Positions 45,816 to 54,058 of a DNA stretch of 64,000 bases are shown here, piece after piece. Numbering within the stretch: position 1 is the stretch's first letter; each line of letters opens with the position of its first letter. The translations under genes and the position numbers were made by a program. Below the pieces are notes generated by a model. That model saw only the letters and a list, made by a program, of their open reading frames with translations, had not been told where the DNA came from and did no database searches. This stretch comes from Marinoscillum pacificum (GTDB taxonomy: Bacteria > Bacteroidota > Bacteroidia > Cytophagales > Cyclobacteriaceae). The stretch covers positions 372,001-436,000 of the forward strand of contig NZ_JAMZMJ010000001.1 of assembly GCF_024714495.1 (NCBI RefSeq), given 5' to 3'.

Positions 45816-48029
45816 ATGTCAGTAATTAAAACCAGAGTAGGAAGACGAACATTCCTAAAGACTTCAGCTGCAGCAGGTGGAGGACTTCTCATTAGTTTTA
45901 GTTGGTTGGCATCTTGTAAGCCTGGCCGAACCAAAGAAGAAATATTAGCGATGCCAGAAGAGTGGTTCAAACTCAATGGTTATATCAAAATCGGTGACAA
46001 TGGAGTCGTAACCATTTACTCACCTAATCCTGAGATCGGTCAGAATGTAATGACTTCCATGCCGATGATCGTGGCAGAGGAACTGGATGTGGACTGGAAG
46101 AATGTCATCGTGGAGCAAGGGAAACTTGACGAAGACTCTTTTAAAAACCCTCAGTTTGCCGGAGGGAGCTTGTCCATCATGTTGGGATGGGACGCCCTAA
46201 GAATGGCTGGGGCCGCTGGCAGAAGAATGTTGCTGGAGGCTGCCGCCAAAGAATGGCAAGTGGATGTAGATTCTCTTTCCGCTAAAAACGGCATGATTAT
46301 GGAAATTAGTGGTGCTCGTTCTGTTGGATATGGAGAGATCGCTACTAAAGCCGTAGGCATCGAAGTACCGGAGGATCTGGAGATGAAAGATCCTAAAGAT
46401 TACAAAATCATTGGTACCGCTAAGAAAAACGTAGAAGGCAAGAAGATTGTCACGGGTAAGCCATTGTTCGGATTGGACTTCCAGAAAGAAGGCATGAAGC
46501 TGGCGATGATCCATCATCCTCCTGCTTTCGGAATGAAAGTAAAAGACTTCAACCGTGACGAAATCGTCGCGATGGATGGCGTCTCTGATGCGTTCATCAT
46601 CGATAGCTCCACTGCTGAGCCAGCATGGACGGAAGTCAATGCGTTCAATACCTTAGTAGCCATCATTGGTGAATCTACCTGGCAGCTAATGAACGCCAAG
46701 AAAGCACTGAAAGTCTCTTATGATACTGAGAGTGAACCAGAAAGTTCTGATACACACTCTGCTCGCTTAAAGAAAGACCTGAAAAACGGAAAAGTACTGG
46801 AAAGTAGATTGGACGGTGATCCAGATGCAGCTTTTGCAAACGCAGCCAAAGTCATTGAGAGAACCTACACCTCTCCTTTCATAGCGCATAACACGCTGGA
46901 GCCGATGAACTTCTACGCAGACGTGAAGGAAAACTCCGTGGAATTGATCGGGCCAGTTCAGACTCCAAAATCATTGGAAGAGCGTGTGTCTGCTATGCTG
47001 GACATTCCAGTTGAAAACATCGAAGTACACATGACCAGAATTGGTGGTGGTTTCGGTAAGCGTTTGTACATCCATTATGGAATGGAAGCCGCTGCGATCT
47101 CTAAGAAATTAGGCGCTCCGGTGAAGCTCATCTATACCCGTGAAGATGACATGACACAAGGAACGTATCGACCAACTTACATGTCGACATACAAAGCTGG
47201 ACTGGATGAAAACAATAACCTGATCGCTTTCTCAGTGAAAGGTGTTGGTTTACCAGAAGGACCAGTATTCCCGAAACGATTCCCTGCTGGTGCAGTAGAC
47301 AACTACAGCGCCGAGAAGCTCGGATCTGAAACGAACATCTCTACCGGTGCGTGGAGAGCCCCTCGCTCCCACTTTACAGCTGGAGCAGAACAGTCTTTCA
47401 TAGACGAGGTAGCGGAACTGGCAGGCAAAGATCCCATAGACTTCCGTTTGGAGTTATTCGAACGAGCAAAAAGCAATCCTGTTGGTGAGGAACATGAGTA
47501 CGATGCAGATCGCTACGCGGGTGTGCTGAAACTTGTAAGAGAAAAATGTAACTGGGGACAGGATACTCCTGGAATCCATCGTGGAATAGCAGCCTATTTC
47601 TGTCATAACTCCTATGTGGCTGAGGTCATAGACATCCGTATGGACAAAGGGCAACCGATCGTAGAGAAAGTATGGTGTGCAGTAGATTGTGGGATTGTGA
47701 TCAACAAAGAAGGAGCTACCAACATCATAGAAGGTGGTGTAGTAGACGGTATTGGTCATGCCATGTACAGTGAGATGAAGTTTGAGAACGGCAAGCCTGT
47801 TCACAACAACTTCAATACCTATCAGCTGATTCGTCACTCACAGGCACCGAAAAACATTGAGGTATTCTTTGTAGAGAATGAGATCTCTCCTACCGGACTG
47901 GGTGAACCTGGTTTACCACCAGCTCAAGGCGCTTTAGCCAATGCCTTGTACAAAGCTACGGGTAAGCGCTATTACCACACGCCATTCAGCACGGCCCCTC
48001 AGGACCAGATTGACATGGAGGTAGGGTAA
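45816..48029 (+). CDS. Molybdopterin-binding large subunit, copy 1 (IorB-like, Tat/lipobox signal)
   Basis: 737 residues. The N-terminus has a twin-arginine motif G-R-R-T-F-L-K (Arg10-Arg11) and ends in a lipobox L-A-S-C (Cys34), so it is likely a Tat-exported lipoprotein facing the periplasm. Two aldehyde-oxidase/xanthine-dehydrogenase-type domains follow, with RIGGGFGKRL (Mo-cofactor loop), EDDMTQGTYRPTYMS, GAWRAPRSHFTAGAEQSFIDE and the active-site Glu region near TGLGEPGLPPAQGALANAL. It oxidises an aldehyde or N-heterocycle using water; the substrate is unknown. Electrons probably go to a periplasmic cytochrome c. A terminator follows at 48051-48084. Confidence 0.9.
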   Translation: MSVIKTRVGRRTFLKTSAAAGGGLLISFSWLASCKPGRTKEEILAMPEEWFKLNGYIKIGDNGVVTIYSPNPEIGQNVMTSMPMIVAEELDVDWKNVIVEQGKLDEDSFKNPQFAGGSLSIMLGWDALRMAGAAGRRMLLEAAAKEWQVDVDSLSAKNGMIMEISGARSVGYGEIATKAVGIEVPEDLEMKDPKDYKIIGTAKKNVEGKKIVTGKPLFGLDFQKEGMKLAMIHHPPAFGMKVKDFNRDEIVAMDGVSDAFIIDSSTAEPAWTEVNAFNTLVAIIGESTWQLMNAKKALKVSYDTESEPESSDTHSARLKKDLKNGKVLESRLDGDPDAAFANAAKVIERTYTSPFIAHNTLEPMNFYADVKENSVELIGPVQTPKSLEERVSAMLDIPVENIEVHMTRIGGGFGKRLYIHYGMEAAAISKKLGAPVKLIYTREDDMTQGTYRPTYMSTYKAGLDENNNLIAFSVKGVGLPEGPVFPKRFPAGAVDNYSAEKLGSETNISTGAWRAPRSHFTAGAEQSFIDEVAELAGKDPIDFRLELFERAKSNPVGEEHEYDADRYAGVLKLVREKCNWGQDTPGIHRGIAAYFCHNSYVAEVIDIRMDKGQPIVEKVWCAVDCGIVINKEGATNIIEGGVVDGIGHAMYSEMKFENGKPVHNNFNTYQLIRHSQAPKNIEVFFVENEISPTGLGEPGLPPAQGALANALYKATGKRYYHTPFSTAPQDQIDMEVG

Positions 48030-48050
48030 CGAATATTGACTTGATCATAC

Positions 48051-48084
48051 AAAAGCCTGATTGCAAATGCAGTTGGGCTTTTTT
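48051..48084 (+). terminator. Terminator after iorB-like copy 1
   Basis: AAAAGCC (48051-48057) pairs with GGGCTTTT, inside a T6 run ending at 48084. The same type of hairpin ends copy 2. Confidence 0.75.
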
Positions 48085-48098
48085 AGTGTGAGAAGGTT

Positions 48099-48126
48099 GA
48101 TGTTGGGTGTCGGGTGCTTGGTGATT
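48099..48126 (+). repeat. Heptad tract downstream of copy 1
   Basis: GATGTTG-GGTGTCG-GGTGCTT-GGTGATT: four 7-bp units of the same family as those at 44139-44166 and 53113-53133. Confidence 0.6.
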
Positions 48127-48186
48127 AGCTATCGGTTTATGGAGAACAGTTTTCAGACTCGATATGATGCCGATTATTTATCATCC

Positions 48187-48268
48187 AACTCACCCCAGGC
48201 ACATTAAATCCTTGACATTAATATGGATCAAAGCCCCTCTCTTCCCTAGAGAGGGGTTGGGGTGAGTT
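48187..48268. repeat. REP-like nested palindrome
   Basis: Outer arms AACTCACCCCA (48187-48197) and TGGGGTGAGTT (48258-48268) enclose a smaller hairpin CCCCTCTC (48234-48241)/GAGAGGGG (48249-48256). This G-rich type of extragenic element is common in Bacteroidota genomes. Confidence 0.6.
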
Positions 48269-48551
48269 CATCCAAACGATTTTGAATTAGGCATTTTTCC
48301 AAAAACCTCAGATATCCCATCTACAAAATCTGAATTCATTTAATTATACCGAGGGGCATACAGCTAATTCACCAATCACTAAAAACAAACCACAATAGAC
48401 AAACACTCAATAGGCAATGAAAAAGCTAGATATTCGATTTTGGATGTTAGAAATGCCCGATTCCCCTTGAATGATTTAAATCCTACTTAATTGATCATCT
48501 TCATCTAACATTCGGAGAATGACGCTTTTCTCATAAAGCACAATCCTCCTT

Positions 48552-48641
48552 CCGACTTACCGATTACTTGAATACCGACCTACCTACTCACCAAATCACT
48601 AATTACCAATCCACTAATCACCAATTCACCGACTCACCTAT
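48552..48641. repeat. Octad tract at the AraC gene's 3' end
   Basis: A run of 7- to 8-bp units built on ACCGATT/ACCAATC/ACTAATC. It reaches 8 bp into the end of the AraC-type gene. Confidence 0.55.
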
Positions 48642-49530
48642 TCTCCCGAAACTCCTTCGGAGTGATCCCCACCTTCTGCTTAAATACTCTATTGAAATGC
48701 TGCGGATACTTGAAACCCAATTCGAATGCGATTTCTTTGATGGATTTATCCGAACCAAAAATCTTGTCCTTGGCAATATCTATGAGCTTATTCTGAATGT
48801 ATTCCTGAGCCGTCTTGCCTGTTTCTTTCTTGATCAGATCGCCGAAATAGTTGGCCGATAAGTTGAGTTCGTTCGCAAAATAGCCAACAGACGGCAACCC
48901 TTCTGAGTATGGCTTCTCTGAGTGGAAGTAATCTGTCATCAATTCTTCAAACTGACCTAGAATGCCTTTATTCACATGCTGGCGCGTAATAAATTGACGA
49001 TCATAGAAACGCTCGCAATAGTCTAAAAACAAACTGATATTGGCAGTAATGAGCTTCTTACTGTGCTTATCTATTGGTCGCTTGAGCTCATTGTCAATTT
49101 TCACAAGCAAGTCTAGAATTGTTGATTGCTCTTCTGGTGAAAGGTGTAAAGCCTCTGTGAGATTGTAAGAAAAGAACCCACACTCATCGATCTGTTTGGC
49201 CAGTGGCGTTCCCATAATCAAGTCCGGATGAAAAGTCAACCCCCTACCTACAGGCTGATAGATTTCCGTTTTGTTACTGACATCTATGGTTTGCCCAGGA
49301 CCAATAAAAACCAGTGTTCCTTCCTGGTAATCATAGGTGTGTTTGCCATAAGCCAGATCTCCACATTTTACTTCTTTTAAGATAATCGTATAAATCCCAA
49401 AAGACATTTTGTAGCCATGTCGCTGATCAGCTTTGGAAAAGTCCAGCACACTAACCAATGGATGTAATGTTGAGTGATTATTGAAGTCATTGTACGACTT
49501 GATTGAATCAAATATTTTGTGATCGCTCAT
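48634..49530 (-). CDS. AraC-family transcriptional regulator
   Basis: 298 residues. A cupin-like N-terminal ligand-binding region (about 20-170, with YDYQEGTLVFIGPGQTIDV) is joined to an AraC-type double HTH at about 195-298: GYFANELNLSANYFGDLIKKETGK, TAQEYIQNKLIDIAKDKIFG, DKSIKEIAFELGFKYPQHFNRVFKQKVG. It should activate or repress neighbouring genes with a small-molecule ligand. It lies between the two molybdenum hydroxylase operons and diverges from the cupin gene (180-bp spacer), so it is the likely local regulator; target sites are not proven. Confidence 0.9.
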   Translation of the reverse strand: MSDHKIFDSIKSYNDFNNHSTLHPLVSVLDFSKADQRHGYKMSFGIYTIILKEVKCGDLAYGKHTYDYQEGTLVFIGPGQTIDVSNKTEIYQPVGRGLTFHPDLIMGTPLAKQIDECGFFSYNLTEALHLSPEEQSTILDLLVKIDNELKRPIDKHSKKLITANISLFLDYCERFYDRQFITRQHVNKGILGQFEELMTDYFHSEKPYSEGLPSVGYFANELNLSANYFGDLIKKETGKTAQEYIQNKLIDIAKDKIFGSDKSIKEIAFELGFKYPQHFNRVFKQKVGITPKEFRENR

Positions 49531-49710
49531 AGCTTCTTATTTCTATAGGACTAATCTACTTCCTTTTATACGGGATTTTGAGGCCATCAGTAATATTGGT
49601 ACTGAATACCGTAATTGATATACATTATTCCAATATTCCACATGTAACATTGTATCATGGCATTGCTTCTAACTCATTAAAGTTCTGTCCTGAATTACAC
49701 CTACTTGAAA

Positions 49711-50184
49711 ATGAAAAAATATCTTATTGCCTTATCGCTTATCGCACCCTTTTTGGTCTTTGCTCAAGAAGAAACCTATGCTGTTTCCTCTTTTCTCTCT
49801 GACGGATTCAAAGCTCCCAATACCCATTACATTGGAGAAGCCTGGCTGAATGGTTTACTTACCGCAGATGACGATATTAGCTACAACATCACCAAAGCAA
49901 CTTTCAAAGCCAATTCCACTCTTGACTGGCACAAACATTCTTCTGCTCAGGTATTGATCTATGTGGATGGAGAAGGATATTATCAGGAAAGAGGAAAAGA
50001 TCCAGTGATTTTAAAAGCAGGAGACGTCATCAAATGCGACAAGGATGTCGAGCATTGGCATTCCTCTACCAAAGAGAGCGATGTAACCTATTTAGCTTTA
50101 TATGGAGGTGAGCATCCTACCACATGGACCGAGGTACTTTCTCAGGAATATTACGATAGTGTAGCAGAAAAGCTAAAACAATAA
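49711..50184 (+). CDS. Secreted cupin-domain protein
   Basis: 157 residues from the ATG at 49711 (an in-frame TTG at 49705 is less likely). Signal peptide MKKYLIALSLIAPFLVFAQ. A single cupin core: TLDWHKHSSAQVLIYVDGEGYYQERGK (H-x-H, then later H in EHWHSSTKES) which can bind a metal. Such small periplasmic cupins often go with AraC regulators and oxidoreductases. The next gene (copy 2 iorA-like) starts 116 bp downstream with its own promoter-side block. Confidence 0.88.
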   Translation: MKKYLIALSLIAPFLVFAQEETYAVSSFLSDGFKAPNTHYIGEAWLNGLLTADDDISYNITKATFKANSTLDWHKHSSAQVLIYVDGEGYYQERGKDPVILKAGDVIKCDKDVEHWHSSTKESDVTYLALYGGEHPTTWTEVLSQEYYDSVAEKLKQ

Positions 50185-50216
50185 GAACCTGACCAAAGAG
50201 TGGATAAGGAAATGCT

Positions 50217-50245
50217 ATTTGAATTTCGTAACTTATTATTTGATA
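50217..50245 (+). promoter_or_regulatory. Conserved block upstream of iorA-like copy 2
   Basis: 26 of 29 bp match the block at 45256-45284; see that entry. It ends 55 bp before the start codon. Confidence 0.6.
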
Positions 50246-50300
50246 AGCATAAGTTAATACTCAAGCTTTCTCACAACTTGTATTCCCAAAATCAATCCCT

Positions 50301-50765
50301 ATGGCAAAATTCAATCTGAAAATTAATGGCAAAGACATGGAAGTGGATGTTGATCCACAAACACCCATGCTTTGGGTACTCCGTGATCACCTGGATCTCA
50401 CTGGAACCAAATATGGATGTGGTATTGCACAATGTGGTGCATGCACAATTCATTTGAATGGAACCGCTACTCGTTCATGTATGCTACCCGTTTCTGTGGT
50501 AGGTGACAATGAAATCACCACAATTGAAGGGTTGGCTGAAGAAGCCAACCACCCAGTTCAGCAAGCATGGTTGGAACATGATGTACCTCAGTGCGGCTAT
50601 TGTCAGGCAGGACAAATCATGAGTGCAGCATCTCTATTGAAATCCAATCCTAGTCCTTCGGATGAGCAAATTGAGGCGGCAATGAGTGGCAATATCTGCA
50701 GATGTGGCACTTATGTTCGCATCAAGGAAGCAATTAAAACAGCAGCTAAAATCCAAAACGCCTAA
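50301..50765 (+). CDS. (2Fe-2S) subunit of molybdenum hydroxylase, copy 2 (IorA-like)
   Basis: 154 residues, the same length as copy 1, with the same Cys pattern ([44 protein letters not shown]). Small changes are spread evenly, so this is an ancient-enough duplicate under selection, not a fresh copy. It precedes the large subunit gene by 3 bp. Function as for copy 1: it takes electrons from the molybdenum site and passes them on. Confidence 0.92.
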   Translation: MAKFNLKINGKDMEVDVDPQTPMLWVLRDHLDLTGTKYGCGIAQCGACTIHLNGTATRSCMLPVSVVGDNEITTIEGLAEEANHPVQQAWLEHDVPQCGYCQAGQIMSAASLLKSNPSPSDEQIEAAMSGNICRCGTYVRIKEAIKTAAKIQNA

Positions 50766-50768
50766 GTC

Positions 50769-53042
50769 ATGACTGTACTGAAAACAAAACTAGGAAGACG
50801 TTCTTTTTTAAAGACTTCTGCAGCAGCCGGAGGTGGTTTAATGATCAGTTTTAGTTGGTTGGCTAGCTGTACAAGCTCCACAACCAAAGCTGAAGTGCTG
50901 GCTATGCCTGAAGAATGGTTTGAGCTGAATGCCTATTTGAAGATTGGTGAAAATGGAATGACGACCATCTTCTGCCCCAATCCTGAGTTTGGACAGAATG
51001 TAATGACCTCCATGCCGATGATGATTGCTGAAGAGCTGGATATGGACTGGAAGAATGTGGTTGTTGAAATGGCTGAGTTCAACACAGCATTGTACAATCG
51101 CCAATTCACCGGGGGAAGCCAGGGAATTCGCACGGCGTGGAATCCTCTGCGAATGGCTGGAGCCACTGCTCGTCACATGCTGAAAGAAGCAGCAGCTAAT
51201 GCCTGGAACGTTTCTGCAAAGGACATTACCACTGACGCTGGTAAACTCATCCACAAAGCTTCAGGAAAATCAGCTGGATATGGAGAGTTTGCGAAATCAG
51301 CATCTGCATTAGAAGCGCCGGAGGAAGTTGAGCTAAAAGAGGTCAAGAATTTCAAAGTCATTGGAAATTCTAAGAAGAATGTAGAGGGTAAGAAAATCAT
51401 TAAAGGCGATAAGCTCTTCAGTTTGGACATCAAAAAGGAAGGAATGTTGACGGCTATGATTGCACATCCTCCTGCTTTCGGATTGCAACTGAAAGACTTT
51501 AATGCTGAATCCGTCAAGTCAATGCCTGGGATTGTTGACGTGTTTTCATTCAAGACTTACAATGATGAGTTTGGCCGAAACTTCTTTGATACTGATACCT
51601 TCCCAGAAATGGTTGCCATTGTTGGGAACAGCACCTGGGAAGTGATGAATGCGAAGAAAGCTCTACAAGTAGAATGGGAAAAGTTTAGCGAGCAATCTTT
51701 TCTAATGAATAGTTGGGGTGGCGGAGACAAAATAAAAGTTCAAGTACCTGCAGGACTAGAAAGTAGCCAGTCTCATATGGCTGAAATGCACAAAGTCGCC
51801 AGCAAACCAGGCACCCAACTTCGTAAAGATGGGGATCCTGAAAAGATTTTTAAGGAAGCAGTCAAAGTCATTGAAAAAACTTACTCCGCTCCTTTTTTGG
51901 CACACAACATGATGGAACCAATCAACTGTGTAGCGGATGTTACAGCGGATAAAGCGATTATTTCTGCTCCGACACAAGCTCCTGGCTTTATAGAACCAGC
52001 AATCGCTGATCGTCTGGGGATGACGGTAGAGCAAGTGGAGATTGTCATGTCTCGTATGGGTGGTGGTTTTGGCCGAAGAGCTTATTGCCACTACATGGTG
52101 GAAGCGGCAGTGATTTCACAGAAAGTGCAAAAGCCTGTCAAACTGATGTATACTCGTGAAGATGACATGACTTTTGGAATCTACCGTCCAGCATATATGG
52201 CAACTTATCGAGCGGCATTGGATGAAAACAATAACCTGATTGGATATCATGTGAAAGCGGGTGGCATTCCTGAAAGTCCTTTGGGACGAGGTGCAGCCAA
52301 TCGCTTCCCTGCAGGTTGCGTTGACAATTACTTAGCAGAAGAATGGTCTATTCAATCGAACATCACCATTGGTGCATTTAGAGCTCCAAGGTCCAATTTC
52401 CTTGGAGGTGTGGAGCAATCCTTCCTGGATGAAGTAGCTGAAGCAGCAGGTAAAGATCCGATCCAGTTTAGACTGGACCTCTTGAAACGTTCTAAAGAAA
52501 AGCCTGTTGGTGAAAACAACGATTACGATGCAGATCGCTATGCAGGAGTACTGGAATTGGTTCGTGATAAATCCAACTGGGGTCAAACATCCGATGGAAC
52601 ACATCGCGGAGTAGCGGCTTATTTCTGTCACAACAGCTACGCAGCGCACGTTGTTGACCTCAAATTGGTAAACGGAACTCCAAGGGTGGAAAAAGTAACC
52701 TGCGCTATGGACTGTGGTGTAGTGATCAATCCAGATGCCGCATCCAACATGGCGGAAGGAGCCATCGTAGATGGTATCGGAAATGCGTTCTTCGGAGAGA
52801 TGACTTTCCAAAACGGAATCCCTGAAAAGAGCAACTTTGATCGTTACCGTATGATTCGCATGAACGAAGCACCAAAAGCAATTGACGTACATTTCGTACA
52901 AAATGAAATAGATCCAACAGGACTTGGCGAGCCTCCATTCCCTCCTATTTTCGGAGCAGTGGCGAATGCATTGTACAAAGCCACTGACAAGCGGCATTAC
53001 AATCAGCCATTCTTAAGTAAGGATAGAATTACACTAGGATAA
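50769..53042 (+). CDS. Molybdopterin-binding large subunit, copy 2 (IorB-like, Tat/lipobox signal)
   Basis: 757 residues, 20 more than copy 1. It keeps the G-R-R-S-F-L-K Tat motif and the L-A-S-C lipobox (Cys34). The domain order and key loops match copy 1 (RMGGGFGRRAY, EDDMTFGIYRPAYMAT, GAFRAPRSNFLGGVEQSFLDE, TGLGEPPFPPIFGAVANAL). The extra residues form an insertion near 305-345 (WGGGDKIKVQVPAGL region) close to the substrate channel side, which may change specificity. The two copies may form separate enzymes or exchange small subunits. A terminator of the same type as copy 1 follows. Confidence 0.9.
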   Translation: MTVLKTKLGRRSFLKTSAAAGGGLMISFSWLASCTSSTTKAEVLAMPEEWFELNAYLKIGENGMTTIFCPNPEFGQNVMTSMPMMIAEELDMDWKNVVVEMAEFNTALYNRQFTGGSQGIRTAWNPLRMAGATARHMLKEAAANAWNVSAKDITTDAGKLIHKASGKSAGYGEFAKSASALEAPEEVELKEVKNFKVIGNSKKNVEGKKIIKGDKLFSLDIKKEGMLTAMIAHPPAFGLQLKDFNAESVKSMPGIVDVFSFKTYNDEFGRNFFDTDTFPEMVAIVGNSTWEVMNAKKALQVEWEKFSEQSFLMNSWGGGDKIKVQVPAGLESSQSHMAEMHKVASKPGTQLRKDGDPEKIFKEAVKVIEKTYSAPFLAHNMMEPINCVADVTADKAIISAPTQAPGFIEPAIADRLGMTVEQVEIVMSRMGGGFGRRAYCHYMVEAAVISQKVQKPVKLMYTREDDMTFGIYRPAYMATYRAALDENNNLIGYHVKAGGIPESPLGRGAANRFPAGCVDNYLAEEWSIQSNITIGAFRAPRSNFLGGVEQSFLDEVAEAAGKDPIQFRLDLLKRSKEKPVGENNDYDADRYAGVLELVRDKSNWGQTSDGTHRGVAAYFCHNSYAAHVVDLKLVNGTPRVEKVTCAMDCGVVINPDAASNMAEGAIVDGIGNAFFGEMTFQNGIPEKSNFDRYRMIRMNEAPKAIDVHFVQNEIDPTGLGEPPFPPIFGAVANALYKATDKRHYNQPFLSKDRITLG

Positions 53043-53065
53043 AAGTATTAGTAAAATTGTGTCGT

Positions 53066-53099
53066 AAGCTCGGTTTCAGAAATGAGGCTGGGCTTTTTT
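53066..53099 (+). terminator. Terminator after iorB-like copy 2
   Basis: AAGCTC (53066-53071) pairs with GGGCTT (53090-53095), followed by a T-run to 53099. Same layout as copy 1. Confidence 0.7.
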
Positions 53100-53112
53100 G
53101 TGTGAGATGCTT

Positions 53113-53133
53113 GATGTTGGGTGCTAAGTGCGG
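53113..53133 (+). repeat. Heptad tract at the cytochrome c fragment junction
   Basis: GATGTTG-GGTGCTA-AGTGCGG. It ends within 2 bp of the point where cytochrome c homology starts (about 53132). Confidence 0.6.
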
Positions 53134-53377
53134 GGTATTTCCATCATTGGCTAAGTCGCCAAGAGTTTCAGACAAAGACCAAATGATTAAGGTGCTACTC
53201 CATGGGTTAAAAGGGCCTTTGATGATCAACGGTACCCGATACAATGGAGAAATGGCTTCCTATGAGATGTTATCCGATCAGGAAGTAAGCGACGTATTGA
53301 ATTTCATAAGAAACAGTTTTGGCAACTCCAATCCAGCAATTGCGCCAAATGAAATCAAAGCCAAGAGAGACAAGTAA
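53132..53377 (+). pseudogene. 5'-truncated cytochrome c gene remnant
   Basis: An open frame here encodes the C-terminal ~80 residues of a class I cytochrome c: GVFPSLAKSPRVSDKDQMIK, VLLHGLKGPLMINGTRYNG, MASYEMLSDQEVSDVLNFIR, NSFGN. The haem Met and the final helix are present, but the C-x-x-C-H haem site and the N-terminal signal are missing. Homology begins right after a heptad tract. The frame can be read from an ATG at 53057 through the terminator sequence, but that would not give a cytochrome. Full-length cytochromes of this type accept electrons from IorAB-type hydroxylases, so this is a broken partner gene. Confidence 0.72.
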
Positions 53378-53443
53378 CAGCTTACTTTAAATTCGGAATT
53401 CGAGTAAAATCACTACCTTCATCGGTGATCAACTAACCTGAAG

Positions 53444-53914
53444 ATGAAAAAGAACACCCTCAATCGTCGTGATTTTGCTATCAAATCGGCTATGGGACTT
53501 GCTGGCATTGGAATGGCCGATGCTAGTCAAGCTCAACTAAAGGAAGAACAAGCCATCATCGCTGTACTCGAAAAAGAATCTGCTACCTGGAGAGCTGGAG
53601 ATAAAGAAGGACATGCTGCATGCTGGCAGGCACGCCCTTACAGCAAAATCCTCATCACTACGAAAGACGGACAGTTTCTGGATATCCCAGTGGAAGTAAT
53701 GCTCAATCCAAGTCCGGAGATCTTCGGTAAAGGTGGTAGAGCAGAAAACAGCGATTATCGATTTAGTATCAATGGAAAATCAGCCTGGGTGAGCCACAAA
53801 GAAGTCTCCTATAGTCCTGATGGAAGTTCGCAAGAGTCGTATGAAATTCGCATGCTGGAAAAGATCAAAGGCCAATGGAAACTCGTCGGGCAGTCCATAC
53901 ATATCATTGGTTAG
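53444..53914 (+). CDS. SnoaL/NTF2-like protein with Tat-type signal
   Basis: 156 residues. The N-terminus NRRDFAIKSAMGLAGIGMA is a twin-arginine-like signal. The mature protein is a short NTF2/SnoaL-like alpha+beta barrel (EQAIIAVLEKESATWRAGDKEG at the start; WKLVGQSIHIIG at the end), a fold used for small-molecule binding or as a stress lipoprotein-like factor. It may serve the periplasm with the molybdenum hydroxylases next door, but no direct link is seen. Monocistronic. Confidence 0.78.
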   Translation: MKKNTLNRRDFAIKSAMGLAGIGMADASQAQLKEEQAIIAVLEKESATWRAGDKEGHAACWQARPYSKILITTKDGQFLDIPVEVMLNPSPEIFGKGGRAENSDYRFSINGKSAWVSHKEVSYSPDGSSQESYEIRMLEKIKGQWKLVGQSIHIIG

Positions 53915-54000
53915 TTAGTGATTAGTTAACCAGTCGACAGTTTTCAGTTAACTGTATGGATACCGCTATAGGCTGCTAACCAACTTCCTAAACTGCGTCC

Positions 54001-54055
54001 TACCGATTACTGATTTACCGATAAACCGACTTACTGAAATACCGATAACTAATTC
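54001..54055. repeat. Octad tract at the sigma gene's 3' end
   Basis: TACCGATT-ACTGATTT-ACCGATAA-ACCGACTT-ACTGAAAT-ACCGATAA, six units of 8 bp. It abuts the sigma factor's stop codon, as the tract at 48552 abuts the AraC gene. Confidence 0.55.
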
Positions 54056-54058
54056 AGT

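Larger units (their letters stand above)
48030..48633. other. Intergenic region with terminator, heptads and palindromes
   Basis: 604 bp with no credible gene. It contains an intrinsic terminator (48051-48084), a heptad tract (48099-48126), a nested palindrome with CCCCTCTC/GAGAGGGG (48187-48268) and an octad tract from 48552 that runs into the AraC gene's stop. Confidence 0.65.

Noticed and set aside
49578-49802. 74-aa plus-strand ORF upstream of the cupin
   Set aside because: It overlaps the cupin signal peptide in another frame and has no start context or family match.
53057-53131. N-terminal extension of the cytochrome c fragment from ATG 53057
   Set aside because: It would be read through the terminator hairpin and the heptad tract; the sequence MCRKLGFRNEAGLF has no haem motif and is not cytochrome-like.
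46151-53244. Many antisense ORFs (for example 46197-46517, 47454-47837, 50838-51254, 52332-52997, 53029-53244) opposite the molybdenum hydroxylase genes
   Set aside because: They lie antisense to strongly conserved coding sequence, have no recognisable domains, and appear in both paralogues as a by-product of codon usage.
54001-54055. Possible CRISPR array
   Set aside because: The units are only 7-8 bp, vary in sequence, and have no spacers or cas genes nearby.
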